From Candidatus Moraniibacteriota bacterium (GTDB lineage: Bacteria > Patescibacteriota > Minisyncoccia > Moranbacterales > UBA1568): 5,430 nucleotides of DNA. Made by a program: the position numbers and the translations under genes. The stretch spans positions 1 to 5,430 of the forward strand of contig JAHFOM010000051.1 in the NCBI GenBank assembly GCA_023261685.1, read 5' to 3'. This document shows, one piece after another, positions 1 through 5,195 of this stretch (the first letter of the stretch is position 1; every line of letters begins with the position of its first letter). Under the pieces are notes generated by a model. It searched no databases. It worked only from the letters and a program-made list of their open reading frames with translations, and had not been told where the DNA came from.

Positions 1-33
1 TTCAAGAAATTTATCGCAGATAAACTGGCTTAG
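1..33 (+). CDS. C-terminal end of an unidentified upstream gene (partial)
   Basis: Frame 1 reads FKKFIADKLA and then TAG at 31-33. Only ten residues are visible, so no family can be assigned. The basic, helical-looking tail would suit many cytosolic enzymes. The frame is open from the window edge, and its stop lies seven bases before the ATG at 41. That tight spacing is typical of operon neighbours, and it is the main reason to read this as a real gene end rather than chance. Confidence 0.4.
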   Translation, partial: FKKFIADKLA

Positions 34-40
34 CTGAACT

Positions 41-67
41 ATGAAAATCCTGTTTCTCAACTATGAA
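41..67 (+). repeat. Direct repeat copy 1 (matches 3984-4010)
   Basis: These 27 bases match the first 27 bases of the glycosyltransferase gene at 3984-4010 at 25 positions, differing at 52 (g/c) and 61 (c/t). Both copies start at an ATG and both encode MKILFLNYE. Similarity fades immediately upstream and downstream. Both mismatches are synonymous (CTG/CTC and AAC/AAT), which fits descent from coding sequence rather than a transposon target duplication. Confidence 0.7.
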
Positions 68-181
68 GATCCCGAGCTCGCCTCGCGGATGAAAGAACGC
101 GTGATCGTTGACGGCAGGAACATCTTCGAACGACGCGAAGCGGAAGTGGAAGGATTCACTTATTTCGGCATCGGGGCGTAG
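41..181 (+). pseudogene. Chimeric remnant: GT4 glycosyltransferase start joined to a UDP-glucose dehydrogenase C-terminus
   Basis: The 46-residue frame begins MKILFLNYE, the same nine residues that open the complete GT4 glycosyltransferase at 3984. It then continues as DPELASRMKERVIVDGRNIF (residues 10-29) and ends GFTYFGIGA. The DGRNIF motif followed by a terminal GF-Y-GIG is the hallmark C-terminal tail of UDP-glucose 6-dehydrogenase and relatives, which make nucleotide-sugar uronic acids and are normally about 430 residues long. The NAD-binding and catalytic parts are missing, so the product cannot be an active dehydrogenase. An in-frame TGA at 35-37 rules out an upstream extension, and no Shine-Dalgarno is seen. 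The join is in frame. A deletion between two neighbouring glycan genes is the simplest explanation, but an assembly join is possible. The dehydrogenase assignment of the tail is fairly sure. That it is non-functional is inference. Confidence 0.72.
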
Positions 182-199
182 TCATACGCCCCTTTTTTT
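173..199 (+). terminator. Intrinsic terminator overlapping the stop of the chimeric frame
   Basis: A perfect 8-bp stem (GGGGCGTA at 173-180 with TACGCCCC at 185-192) closes on a GTCA tetraloop and is followed directly by seven T residues at 193-199. The TAG stop of the 41-181 frame (179-181) lies inside the hairpin. This is a textbook rho-independent terminator for + strand transcription entering from the left edge. It isolates the upstream glycan genes from the module beginning at 240. Confidence 0.9.
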
Positions 200-200
200 A

Positions 201-209
201 TGGTATGAT
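201..209 (+). promoter_or_regulatory. Extended -10 promoter element (TGGTATGAT)
   Basis: TATGAT at 204-209 matches the sigma-70 -10 consensus at five of six positions and carries the TGn extension at 201-203. No good -35 is present: the expected place (about 181-186, gtcata) lies inside the preceding terminator hairpin. Predicted transcription would start near 216, leaving a leader of about 24 bases before the ATG at 240. This supports 240, not 108, as the start of the next gene. A similar element (TGGTACAAT) lies at 3856-3864. Confidence 0.55.
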
Positions 210-239
210 TGCAGTATTCTAAAAAATAACACGGGAGCC

Positions 240-548
240 ATGTTTTCTCAGAAGGGAAAGTATTTCTCAAAATTTTTTTTCACTATATTCATTTCACTTC
301 AGATTATTATTTGGATTGGAGTATCCGTTGGTGGGATTTTCAGTATGATAGCTTTTCAGATTATGTTTGTTCCCTTACTTCCATTTGTTCTAACCGGTTG
401 GAGGATTTTTAATCCTGATGCATATCCAACTTTTTTTGGGTGGATATTACTTATTATTTTGCATTTGATTTTTTCTTACTATGTTGCGTCAATTGCATCA
501 CCACTCATGGAAGGATTTTTAAGAAAAAAGAAGAATGGTTCAAAATAG
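240..548 (+). CDS. Small three-helix membrane protein, function unknown
   Basis: The 102-residue product has three strongly hydrophobic stretches at about residues 12-32, 36-54 and 64-86, a basic N-terminus (KGKYFSK) and a very basic C-terminus (RKKKNGSK). I recognise no family. The ATG at 240 is preferred over an in-frame ATG at 108 because 108 lies inside the dehydrogenase remnant, before a terminator, and adds a non-hydrophobic extension. A GGGAG at 233-237 precedes 240, though only two bases away, which is short for a Shine-Dalgarno. The gene is strikingly AT-rich (15 G+C of 60 bases at 421-480) compared with the glycosyltransferase downstream (37 of 60 at 4681-4740), suggesting a separate origin. 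With three helices and a basic tail, the C-terminus is probably cytoplasmic and the N-terminus outside, but this is a weak inference because the N-terminus is also basic. Confidence 0.7.
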   Translation: MFSQKGKYFSKFFFTIFISLQIIIWIGVSVGGIFSMIAFQIMFVPLLPFVLTGWRIFNPDAYPTFFGWILLIILHLIFSYYVASIASPLMEGFLRKKKNGSK

Positions 549-575
549 CCCTAACTGTTTGATTATTTTTTGTGA

Positions 576-581
576 TAAAAT
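576..581 (+). promoter_or_regulatory. Possible -10 element before the 610 gene
   Basis: TAAAAT at 576-581 matches the -10 consensus at five of six positions and sits about 28 bases before the ATG at 610. No -35 is correctly spaced: TTGATT at 559-564 is only 11 bases away. In an AT-rich gap a match this good can arise by chance, so this is a tentative call. It would give a leader of roughly 22 bases. Confidence 0.25.
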
Positions 582-609
582 AAAGAAGTAAATTATTAAC
601 TATAAAGGT

Positions 610-888
610 ATGTTTTCAACTACCATATTTGACGCCTATATTTTGGGTTTCTTAGTAGTAGTGGCTGTCATCGTCTCCTTGGTAACCTTGTCAGTTTCCA
701 AAAATAAAAAGTTGAGTTTTATCGTTCTATCCTGTGGATTAAATGGGGCTTTTTTTCTGATCGCCTTTTTTGGTTCTGGAGTATTCTTTATATATGACAC
801 CTTATGGCTCGCTCAATTTTCTCTTTTCATCTGGCCCATCGTCAATATTGTTCTTATCACGCAGTATTCCAAACAATCAAAGAAATAG
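610..888 (+). CDS. Small three-helix membrane protein preceding the lipase gene
   Basis: The 92-residue product has hydrophobic segments at about residues 9-29, 35-55 and 64-84, separated by a basic loop (KNKK, residues 31-34), and ends in a basic tail (KQSKK). The positive-inside pattern puts the loop after helix 1 and the C-terminus in the cytoplasm. No family is recognised. The stop codon (886-888) is one base from the lipase ATG at 890, so the two genes are almost certainly co-transcribed and probably translationally coupled. The AAAGG at 604-608 is too near the ATG to be a normal ribosome site. Composition resembles the 240 gene (23 G+C of 60 at 661-720). It could be a membrane partner for the secreted enzyme, or an unrelated small gene sharing the transcript. 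The sequence does not decide. Confidence 0.72.
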   Translation: MFSTTIFDAYILGFLVVVAVIVSLVTLSVSKNKKLSFIVLSCGLNGAFFLIAFFGSGVFFIYDTLWLAQFSLFIWPIVNIVLITQYSKQSKK

Positions 889-889
889 T

Positions 890-3802
890 ATGCTGAAAAA
901 ACTCCTTGCACTCGTTCTTGTTGTCAGTGTTTTTCTCTCTCCTTTCCCTTCATACTCCTCTTTCGCTGCGGATGGATTCGAAGAGATCCTCGGCTACACG
1001 GAATGGTCGGGAGAGAAGATCATCGACGGTACAGTATATATCGATCCGCTGGCCACCCTCGTAATCAAGAAGGGAACCGTGGTTACTTTCCGCAATTGGT
1101 CGGTGATGGATATCCAGGGGAAGCTCCGCATCGAGGGTACCGTCAAAGAACCGGTTATCCTGCAAAAAGACAGCAATCTGCCTGATACGATGTACTCGCT
1201 CCAGATATCCAACCAAGGCGAGGTGATGATACGCAATACCGATATCAGCGGTGGTGGTTCAGTCGCCTATCAGGTCTACAACAAGAAACAAAATATATTT
1301 TTCAATACCGCCAATGCAGGATCCTATACGGGTGTCATCCATTGGCAAGGGGGCAAGTCTTTTGTCGCGGAAAATGTTGCGTTCCATGACAATATAGCAG
1401 CGGTATACATAGAGAATCAGTCTCCTGCCACCAAGATTCAAGTCCATAGGTCAAGGTTCCTGAATAACGAATATGATGTCCTCAATGTCAGTACTGGTTC
1501 TGTCGATTTCCGGTATAACTGGTGGGGTGATGCCAGCGGACCGCAAAAGAGGTGCACCACCTGCTCAACCTATGAAAAAATCAGCAGCACGGCGGATATC
1601 GCTGATTGGGCAAAAGAGGAATATACCAAGGATCCGGTCCTTGTAGTGCCCGGTGTTTTGGGATCAGCCAAGAAATATGGCAACTGGGTGCTTGACCCGT
1701 ATCTTCACGCGTACGATAATTTGTATAATTCCTTGGTGAGCAATGGTTATACGCCGGAGCAGAATCTTTTCTTTTTTGCGTATGAGTGGCGGAATAGCAA
1801 CCAAGAGAGTGCACGGGCATTGAAACAGAAAATTGCAGACATCAAAGCACAAGCGCATTGGCCGAAAGTAGATATCGTCGCTCATTCGATGGGTGGATTA
1901 GTGGCGCGCCAGTATGAAGAATCGGCTGAATATGTCGATGATATTGACCAACTCATAACTATCGGGACGCCACAAAACGGCTCTCCTGAAAGCTATGCGA
2001 CTTGGGAGGGTGGAGAATTATTAGATTTTACTGGCTTTATCTTAAAATCCATCCTCAAACAGGAAGCCGAAGAACAAGGCTTCAATAATCTGTTTGATTA
2101 TATCCGCAAGCGACCCGTCAGCTCCATTCAAGAATTGTTGCCCGTGTATAGCTATCTCTATGACATAGACGCGGATATGCAACTGCGGGAGTATCCACAT
2201 AATTACCCAAGAAATAACTTCTTAGAGGCATTGAATAATCCAGTATCAGTGGAAAAATTACAAAAAGTTGAATTGACCAAAATAGTTGGGTTATTAGATT
2301 ATGACAAGAGTACCCGAACCGGTTTTGAAGTGATTGACGCCAGTATGGGTGATTTCTGGGAACATGGATACCCACTTGGTTTTGAGATACCTGTCCTGAG
2401 AGAACAACACATCAGAAGAGGATTGGGAGATATTACAGTTCCTCTTGACTCAGCTCGCAGTGAGAATATCCCAGCGGAGTACCTCATCGCATTGAATGCC
2501 GCTCATACCGATCTCCCGACTGAGGCGCAAAAAGAGGTATTTCATACCTTGACCGGCAGGTTACCCTCCAAAGAAGTACGGAAAAGTTTGGTGACAAATA
2601 TGTTGATGATATCGGTTTATTCCCCAGTAGATATTCAGGTGATTTCACCTTCCAACAAACGTGTTGGCAAAAATTTTGAAGGCGATGGAGCAATATATGA
2701 CCAAATCCCCGGCGCGTATTACACCGGCTACGATACCCAAAACGAATTCATCACCATTCCCAACCCGGAAGACGGAGAGTATACGATCCTGACCCAAGGC
2801 ACGGGAGCGGGGGAATATCGTATCGAAGCGGTGAAGATCACGGAAGGAACGACTCCGACCGATGATGCCAAAGAATCTCTGGTGACCTTTACGGGTACCG
2901 CTTCACCCGATGTGACGGAAGAAAAGAAAATCGAATTGCTTCCGGATGATACGGTGGTGTCAAAAGAAGACCAAGACAGCCTCCCTCCAACGACAGACAT
3001 CTCGCTGTCCGGCACGCAAGGCACGAACGGATGGTACATTGGCGATGTGACCATAACACTCTTCGCTCAAGACAATGAAAACGGCAGTGGTGTTGAAAAA
3101 ACAGAATATTCCATCGATAATGGTGCGACGTGGAGTGTCTACACCGAGTCATTGACTCGCTCTCAAGAGGGAATAACCACTCTTCAATATTTCTCTACGG
3201 ACAAACAAGGGAATCGCGAAGCAGCCAAAACACTGAGCGTGAAAATAGACAAGACGGCTCCCGAAGCGAAGATGGTGTTTGATCCGGACACGGAGCGACT
3301 CGTTATCACCGGAACGGACAATATCTCGCAGACCGTTTCCGTCAAGACGATCGAGTTGCGCTCCTCTCCCTGGATGGGATTTGAGAATAGCTTTTCCTGG
3401 TTGCAAAATCCATTCCAAAAGAAACTCACGACGACGACCCTGCTCGATGAAGCCGGACACAAGACACAAATCACTTTTGAGAATCGGAAAAAGAGCCCGA
3501 AATATCGTATTGACATCAGGCTTCAGTCCCTTTCCTATGACGGCGTGAATACTCCTCTCCCCGAAACATCCTTACGATATCAGTGGCAACGGGACTCGAA
3601 AAAACAATATCGCTCCTTTATCGCATATATCGATACCGATACGGAATCTCTTGTCTCTCACTACAGTCCGAAATACGATGAGACACTCATCACAAAACAA
3701 CCAAAGGGGTCAGATACCTCCTCTATGACAAAAGAAAAACTGCCAGGGATGATTGTTCCTGGTATACTGACAGAGCAAGGGAAGATCCACCCGGTATATT
3801 GA
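890..3802 (+). CDS. Secreted multi-domain LCAT/PGAP1-like lipase or acyl hydrolase with beta-helix and Ig-like domains
   Basis: The 970-residue protein is predicted to be exported. A basic, hydrophobic signal peptide (MLKKLLALVLVVSVF..., residues 1 to about 27) ends near SSFAA-DG. Residues about 30-218 look like a right-handed beta-helix, closing with the typical NWWG...GP motif (210-218), then a CTTC pair (222-225). Residues about 248-560 form an alpha/beta hydrolase of LCAT/PGAP1 type: an oxyanion strand VLVVPGVLGS (250-259), the nucleophile elbow AHSMGG with Ser333, GDITVP with probable Asp514, and AAHTD with His539. Residues about 578-651 look like a beta-sandwich. Residues about 699-791 resemble an OmpL47-type Ig-like domain (GWYIGDVTITL ... 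DKQGN ... KIDKTAP). The rest is unassigned. No C-terminal anchor or sorting signal is visible. ATG 890 is preferred over 770 because only it gives a signal peptide at the N-terminus. Likely reaction: ester hydrolysis or acyl transfer on lipids outside the membrane; the substrate is unknown. Confidence 0.85.
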   Translation: MLKKLLALVLVVSVFLSPFPSYSSFAADGFEEILGYTEWSGEKIIDGTVYIDPLATLVIKKGTVVTFRNWSVMDIQGKLRIEGTVKEPVILQKDSNLPDTMYSLQISNQGEVMIRNTDISGGGSVAYQVYNKKQNIFFNTANAGSYTGVIHWQGGKSFVAENVAFHDNIAAVYIENQSPATKIQVHRSRFLNNEYDVLNVSTGSVDFRYNWWGDASGPQKRCTTCSTYEKISSTADIADWAKEEYTKDPVLVVPGVLGSAKKYGNWVLDPYLHAYDNLYNSLVSNGYTPEQNLFFFAYEWRNSNQESARALKQKIADIKAQAHWPKVDIVAHSMGGLVARQYEESAEYVDDIDQLITIGTPQNGSPESYATWEGGELLDFTGFILKSILKQEAEEQGFNNLFDYIRKRPVSSIQELLPVYSYLYDIDADMQLREYPHNYPRNNFLEALNNPVSVEKLQKVELTKIVGLLDYDKSTRTGFEVIDASMGDFWEHGYPLGFEIPVLREQHIRRGLGDITVPLDSARSENIPAEYLIALNAAHTDLPTEAQKEVFHTLTGRLPSKEVRKSLVTNMLMISVYSPVDIQVISPSNKRVGKNFEGDGAIYDQIPGAYYTGYDTQNEFITIPNPEDGEYTILTQGTGAGEYRIEAVKITEGTTPTDDAKESLVTFTGTASPDVTEEKKIELLPDDTVVSKEDQDSLPPTTDISLSGTQGTNGWYIGDVTITLFAQDNENGSGVEKTEYSIDNGATWSVYTESLTRSQEGITTLQYFSTDKQGNREAAKTLSVKIDKTAPEAKMVFDPDTERLVITGTDNISQTVSVKTIELRSSPWMGFENSFSWLQNPFQKKLTTTTLLDEAGHKTQITFENRKKSPKYRIDIRLQSLSYDGVNTPLPETSLRYQWQRDSKKQYRSFIAYIDTDTESLVSHYSPKYDETLITKQPKGSDTSSMTKEKLPGMIVPGILTEQGKIHPVY

Positions 3803-3834
3803 TTGTCCTGTATGCGGAGAGGTTTGTTTTTTGA

Positions 3835-3864
3835 TTGTGGAAATGGTGGAAATGCTGGTACAAT
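3835..3864 (+). promoter_or_regulatory. Candidate + strand promoter for the glycosyltransferase operon
   Basis: TACAAT at 3859-3864 matches the -10 consensus at five of six positions and carries a TGn extension (3856-3858). A weak -35 (TTGTGG, 3835-3840) lies 18 bases upstream; a better TTGATT at 3831-3836 is 22 bases away, which is too far. Start of transcription would be near 3871, giving the glycosyltransferase a leader of about 113 bases. It faces the - strand promoter at 3935-3963, so the two transcripts would overlap. Confidence 0.45.
3837..3854 (+). repeat. Two tandem copies of GTGGAAATG
   Basis: GTGGAAATG occurs at 3837-3845 and exactly again at 3846-3854, immediately before the extended -10 element at 3856-3864. 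The repeat therefore fills the spacer of that candidate promoter. A slip of one unit would alter the spacing between any -35 and the -10. Two copies of nine bases may also be chance. Confidence 0.6.
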
Positions 3865-3877
3865 AGGGGAGAGGTAC

Positions 3878-3900
3878 AAAAAAAGCCCTCAATAGGGGCT
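3878..3900 (-). terminator. Intrinsic terminator on the - strand
   Basis: Read on the - strand, AGCCC (3900-3896) pairs with GGGCT (3888-3884) around a seven-base loop, and the run of seven T residues begins with the last stem base (3884-3878). The stem is only five base pairs, four of them G-C, so it is short but plausible. On the + strand the hairpin has no T-run directly after it, so it should act in one direction only. Confidence 0.6.
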
Positions 3901-3928
3901 AAATCCAGACAATAATTTTTTGCACTCT
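3878..3928 (-). ncRNA. Candidate small RNA of about 51 nt, antisense to the glycosyltransferase leader
   Basis: On the - strand a near-consensus promoter (-35 at 3963-3958, -10 at 3940-3935) predicts a start near 3928. A hairpin (3900-3884) and a T-run (to 3878) then predict an end near 3878. The resulting RNA would be about 51 nt: a short 5' part of roughly 28 bases containing an A-run, then the terminator hairpin. No long frame fits in it; only a 9-codon GTG frame (3925-3899, ending TAG) is present. Nothing on the - strand beyond it looks like a gene, so it is not an obvious leader. It lies wholly within the predicted 5' leader of the + strand glycosyltransferase transcript. I recognise no known RNA family. 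It could instead be the leader and attenuator of a - strand gene that was lost. Confidence 0.45.
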
Positions 3929-3934
3929 ACCCGT

Positions 3935-3963
3935 ATTATACACCTTTTAAGATAAAAAGTCAA
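3935..3963 (-). promoter_or_regulatory. Near-consensus sigma-70 promoter on the - strand
   Basis: Read on the - strand, TTGACT (3963-3958) and TATAAT (3940-3935) are separated by exactly 17 bases. The -35 matches the consensus at five of six positions and the -10 is perfect. This is the strongest promoter in the window, yet it points away from the nearest + strand gene and toward the 3' end of the lipase gene. The terminator only about 35 bases downstream of the -10 suggests the pair defines a very short transcript. Confidence 0.7.
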
Positions 3964-3983
3964 TACTACCAAACTACACCACA

Positions 3984-4010
3984 ATGAAAATCCTCTTTCT
4001 CAATTATGAA
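3984..4010 (+). repeat. Direct repeat copy 2 (matches 41-67)
   Basis: This is the start of the intact glycosyltransferase gene, repeated at 25 of 27 bases at the head of the chimeric frame at 41. The two copies flank a segment of about 3.9 kb that holds the dehydrogenase tail, both small membrane genes and the lipase. Confidence 0.7.
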
Positions 4011-5177
4011 TACCCGCCGCTCGGGGGCGGGGCGGGGGTGGCGACGGAAGCCTTGCTTAAGGAATGGGCTACCCATTCGACAGGCTCAGGGCCTACGGAG
4101 TCTCCAGATATCGAAGTGCATCTGGTGACGGCGGCTATCGGCAACTCCATCGAACACATCCGCATCGGGGACAACGTGCATATCCATCGCCTACCGATCG
4201 GCAAGGATTCGCGCAAACTCCACTCCCAGTCGCTCTGGGATATTTCCGTCTATACCCTGAAGGCTTGGTTCTTTCTCCAGACACTGCTCCGCGACGAAAG
4301 CAAAAAACAGCCGTTTGATGTGACGCTGGCATTTTTCACCGTACCGTGTGGCTTCATTGCCTATCTCCTTAAACTCTTTTACCGTATCCCATACATCATC
4401 TCGCTTCGCGGTGCGGATGTACCCGGCTTCAGTGAGAAGTATGATACCTTTTATCTCTTCGCCAAGCCGCTGGTGTGGTTCCTCTGGAAGCGGGCGGAAA
4501 GCGTGATTCCCAATAGCGCTGGTATCCGAGAATTGGCGCTCCGGACGAACCCAGAGCAACCGATGGAAATCATCGAGAACGGCGTCGATATCGCTACATT
4601 TTATCCGAAAGAAGGAGAGAAGTCCTTTGCGCCGATAATCTTTCTCTCCACGTCGCGCCTGACCCCGCGCAAGGGCATCCATCTCCTCATCGAGGCGTTC
4701 GCACTCGCGGTCAAGCACGCCACCGTGCCAATCGAGCTTCACCTCATCGGAGAGGGTGAGCAGAAGCCAATACTTGAAGCGCGGGTAGAGGAGCTCGGGA
4801 TCGGGGATCAGGTGAAATTCTTCGGACGCGTGGAGCACTCTTCGCTCCCGCAGTTTTATCAGCGAGCGCACGTGTTTGTCTTGCCGTCGAAAAACGAAGG
4901 GATGAGCAACGCCGCGCTCGAAGCGCTGGCATCCGGTCTCCCGCTCGTGGTGTCCGCTACGGGGGGGATGGAGGAACTCGTCACGGACGGAGCAAACGGA
5001 TTTTTCATCGACCCTGAATTGACGGCGCCGTTTGCGGAGACATTGGTCAGTCTGGCACAACATCAGGAAAGCCTCATCACATTCGGCAAAGAAAGCCGGC
5101 GACGGGCGGAGCTCCGTAGCTGGGACACGGTAGCCGGAAAGTTTCAGAATGTTTTGGCGGCGGCGATACGGAAATAA
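3984..5177 (+). CDS. GT4-family glycosyltransferase
   Basis: The 397-residue product is a full-length GT-B fold glycosyltransferase of the GT4 (retaining) group, which moves a sugar from a nucleotide-sugar donor to a lipid-linked or polysaccharide acceptor at the inner face of the membrane. The N-terminal domain opens MKILFLNYEYPPLGGGAG, with the glycine-rich loop at residues 14-18. The C-terminal domain shows the phosphate-contacting SRLTPRKG (Arg225, Lys230) and the EX7E motif EGMSNAALE (Glu305, Glu313). Donor and acceptor cannot be told from sequence. Residues about 30-42 (THSTGSGPTESPD) are encoded by a REP-like repeat and sit between the first helix and the second strand, where relatives usually have a short turn. 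No Shine-Dalgarno precedes the ATG. The next gene follows after 18 bases, so the two form an operon. The gene is GC-rich relative to the module upstream. Confidence 0.9.
   Translation: MKILFLNYEYPPLGGGAGVATEALLKEWATHSTGSGPTESPDIEVHLVTAAIGNSIEHIRIGDNVHIHRLPIGKDSRKLHSQSLWDISVYTLKAWFFLQTLLRDESKKQPFDVTLAFFTVPCGFIAYLLKLFYRIPYIISLRGADVPGFSEKYDTFYLFAKPLVWFLWKRAESVIPNSAGIRELALRTNPEQPMEIIENGVDIATFYPKEGEKSFAPIIFLSTSRLTPRKGIHLLIEAFALAVKHATVPIELHLIGEGEQKPILEARVEELGIGDQVKFFGRVEHSSLPQFYQRAHVFVLPSKNEGMSNAALEALASGLPLVVSATGGMEELVTDGANGFFIDPELTAPFAETLVSLAQHQESLITFGKESRRRAELRSWDTVAGKFQNVLAAAIRK
4072..4092 (+). repeat. REP-like repeat unit inside the glycosyltransferase gene
   Basis: The core CCATTCGACAGGCTCAGGGC (4073-4092) closely resembles the TTCGACAGGCTCAGG family of small interspersed repeats that I know from many bacterial genomes and metagenome bins. 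On the other strand it reads CCTGAGCCTGTCGAA. Another frame encodes the giveaway peptide PFDRLRA. The outer CCC (4072-4074) and GGG (4089-4091) can pair. Here it keeps the glycosyltransferase frame open and encodes the low-complexity THSTGSGP. Only this one copy was found in the window. Confidence 0.6.
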
Positions 5178-5195
5178 TGTATACACCGAAGACGT

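Noticed and set aside
108..239. Upstream extension of the small membrane gene from ATG 108
   Set aside because: It runs out of frame through the dehydrogenase remnant, crosses a strong terminator, and adds a hydrophilic stretch before a normal start at 240 that has a promoter nearby.
770..889. Upstream extension of the lipase from ATG 770
   Set aside because: It lies wholly inside the 610-888 membrane gene in another frame and would bury the clear signal peptide that begins at 890.
3800..3895. TGA recoding as glycine, extending the lipase by about 32 residues to TAG 3893-3895
   Set aside because: After TGA 3800-3802 the frame stays open and includes an ATG at 3812. But no TGA occurs inside any of the long genes, so a UGA-glycine code is very unlikely. 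The extension is repeat-derived and overlaps promoter elements.
3812..3895. 27-codon + strand frame starting at ATG 3812
   Set aside because: It has no ribosome site, contains the tandem 9-base repeat (giving GNGGNAG), and overlaps the candidate promoter and hairpin. It is more likely non-coding.
3866..3900. preQ1-like or other riboswitch in the glycosyltransferase leader
   Set aside because: The GAGG...CCTC pairing and A-run vaguely resemble a small riboswitch, but the conserved core and an expression platform are missing, and the gene is not a queuosine function.
4023..4041. G-rich run that could form a G-quadruplex near the glycosyltransferase start
   Set aside because: The G-runs are explained by the conserved glycine-rich loop (LGGGAGV) in GC-rich codon usage. 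No sign of a separate role.
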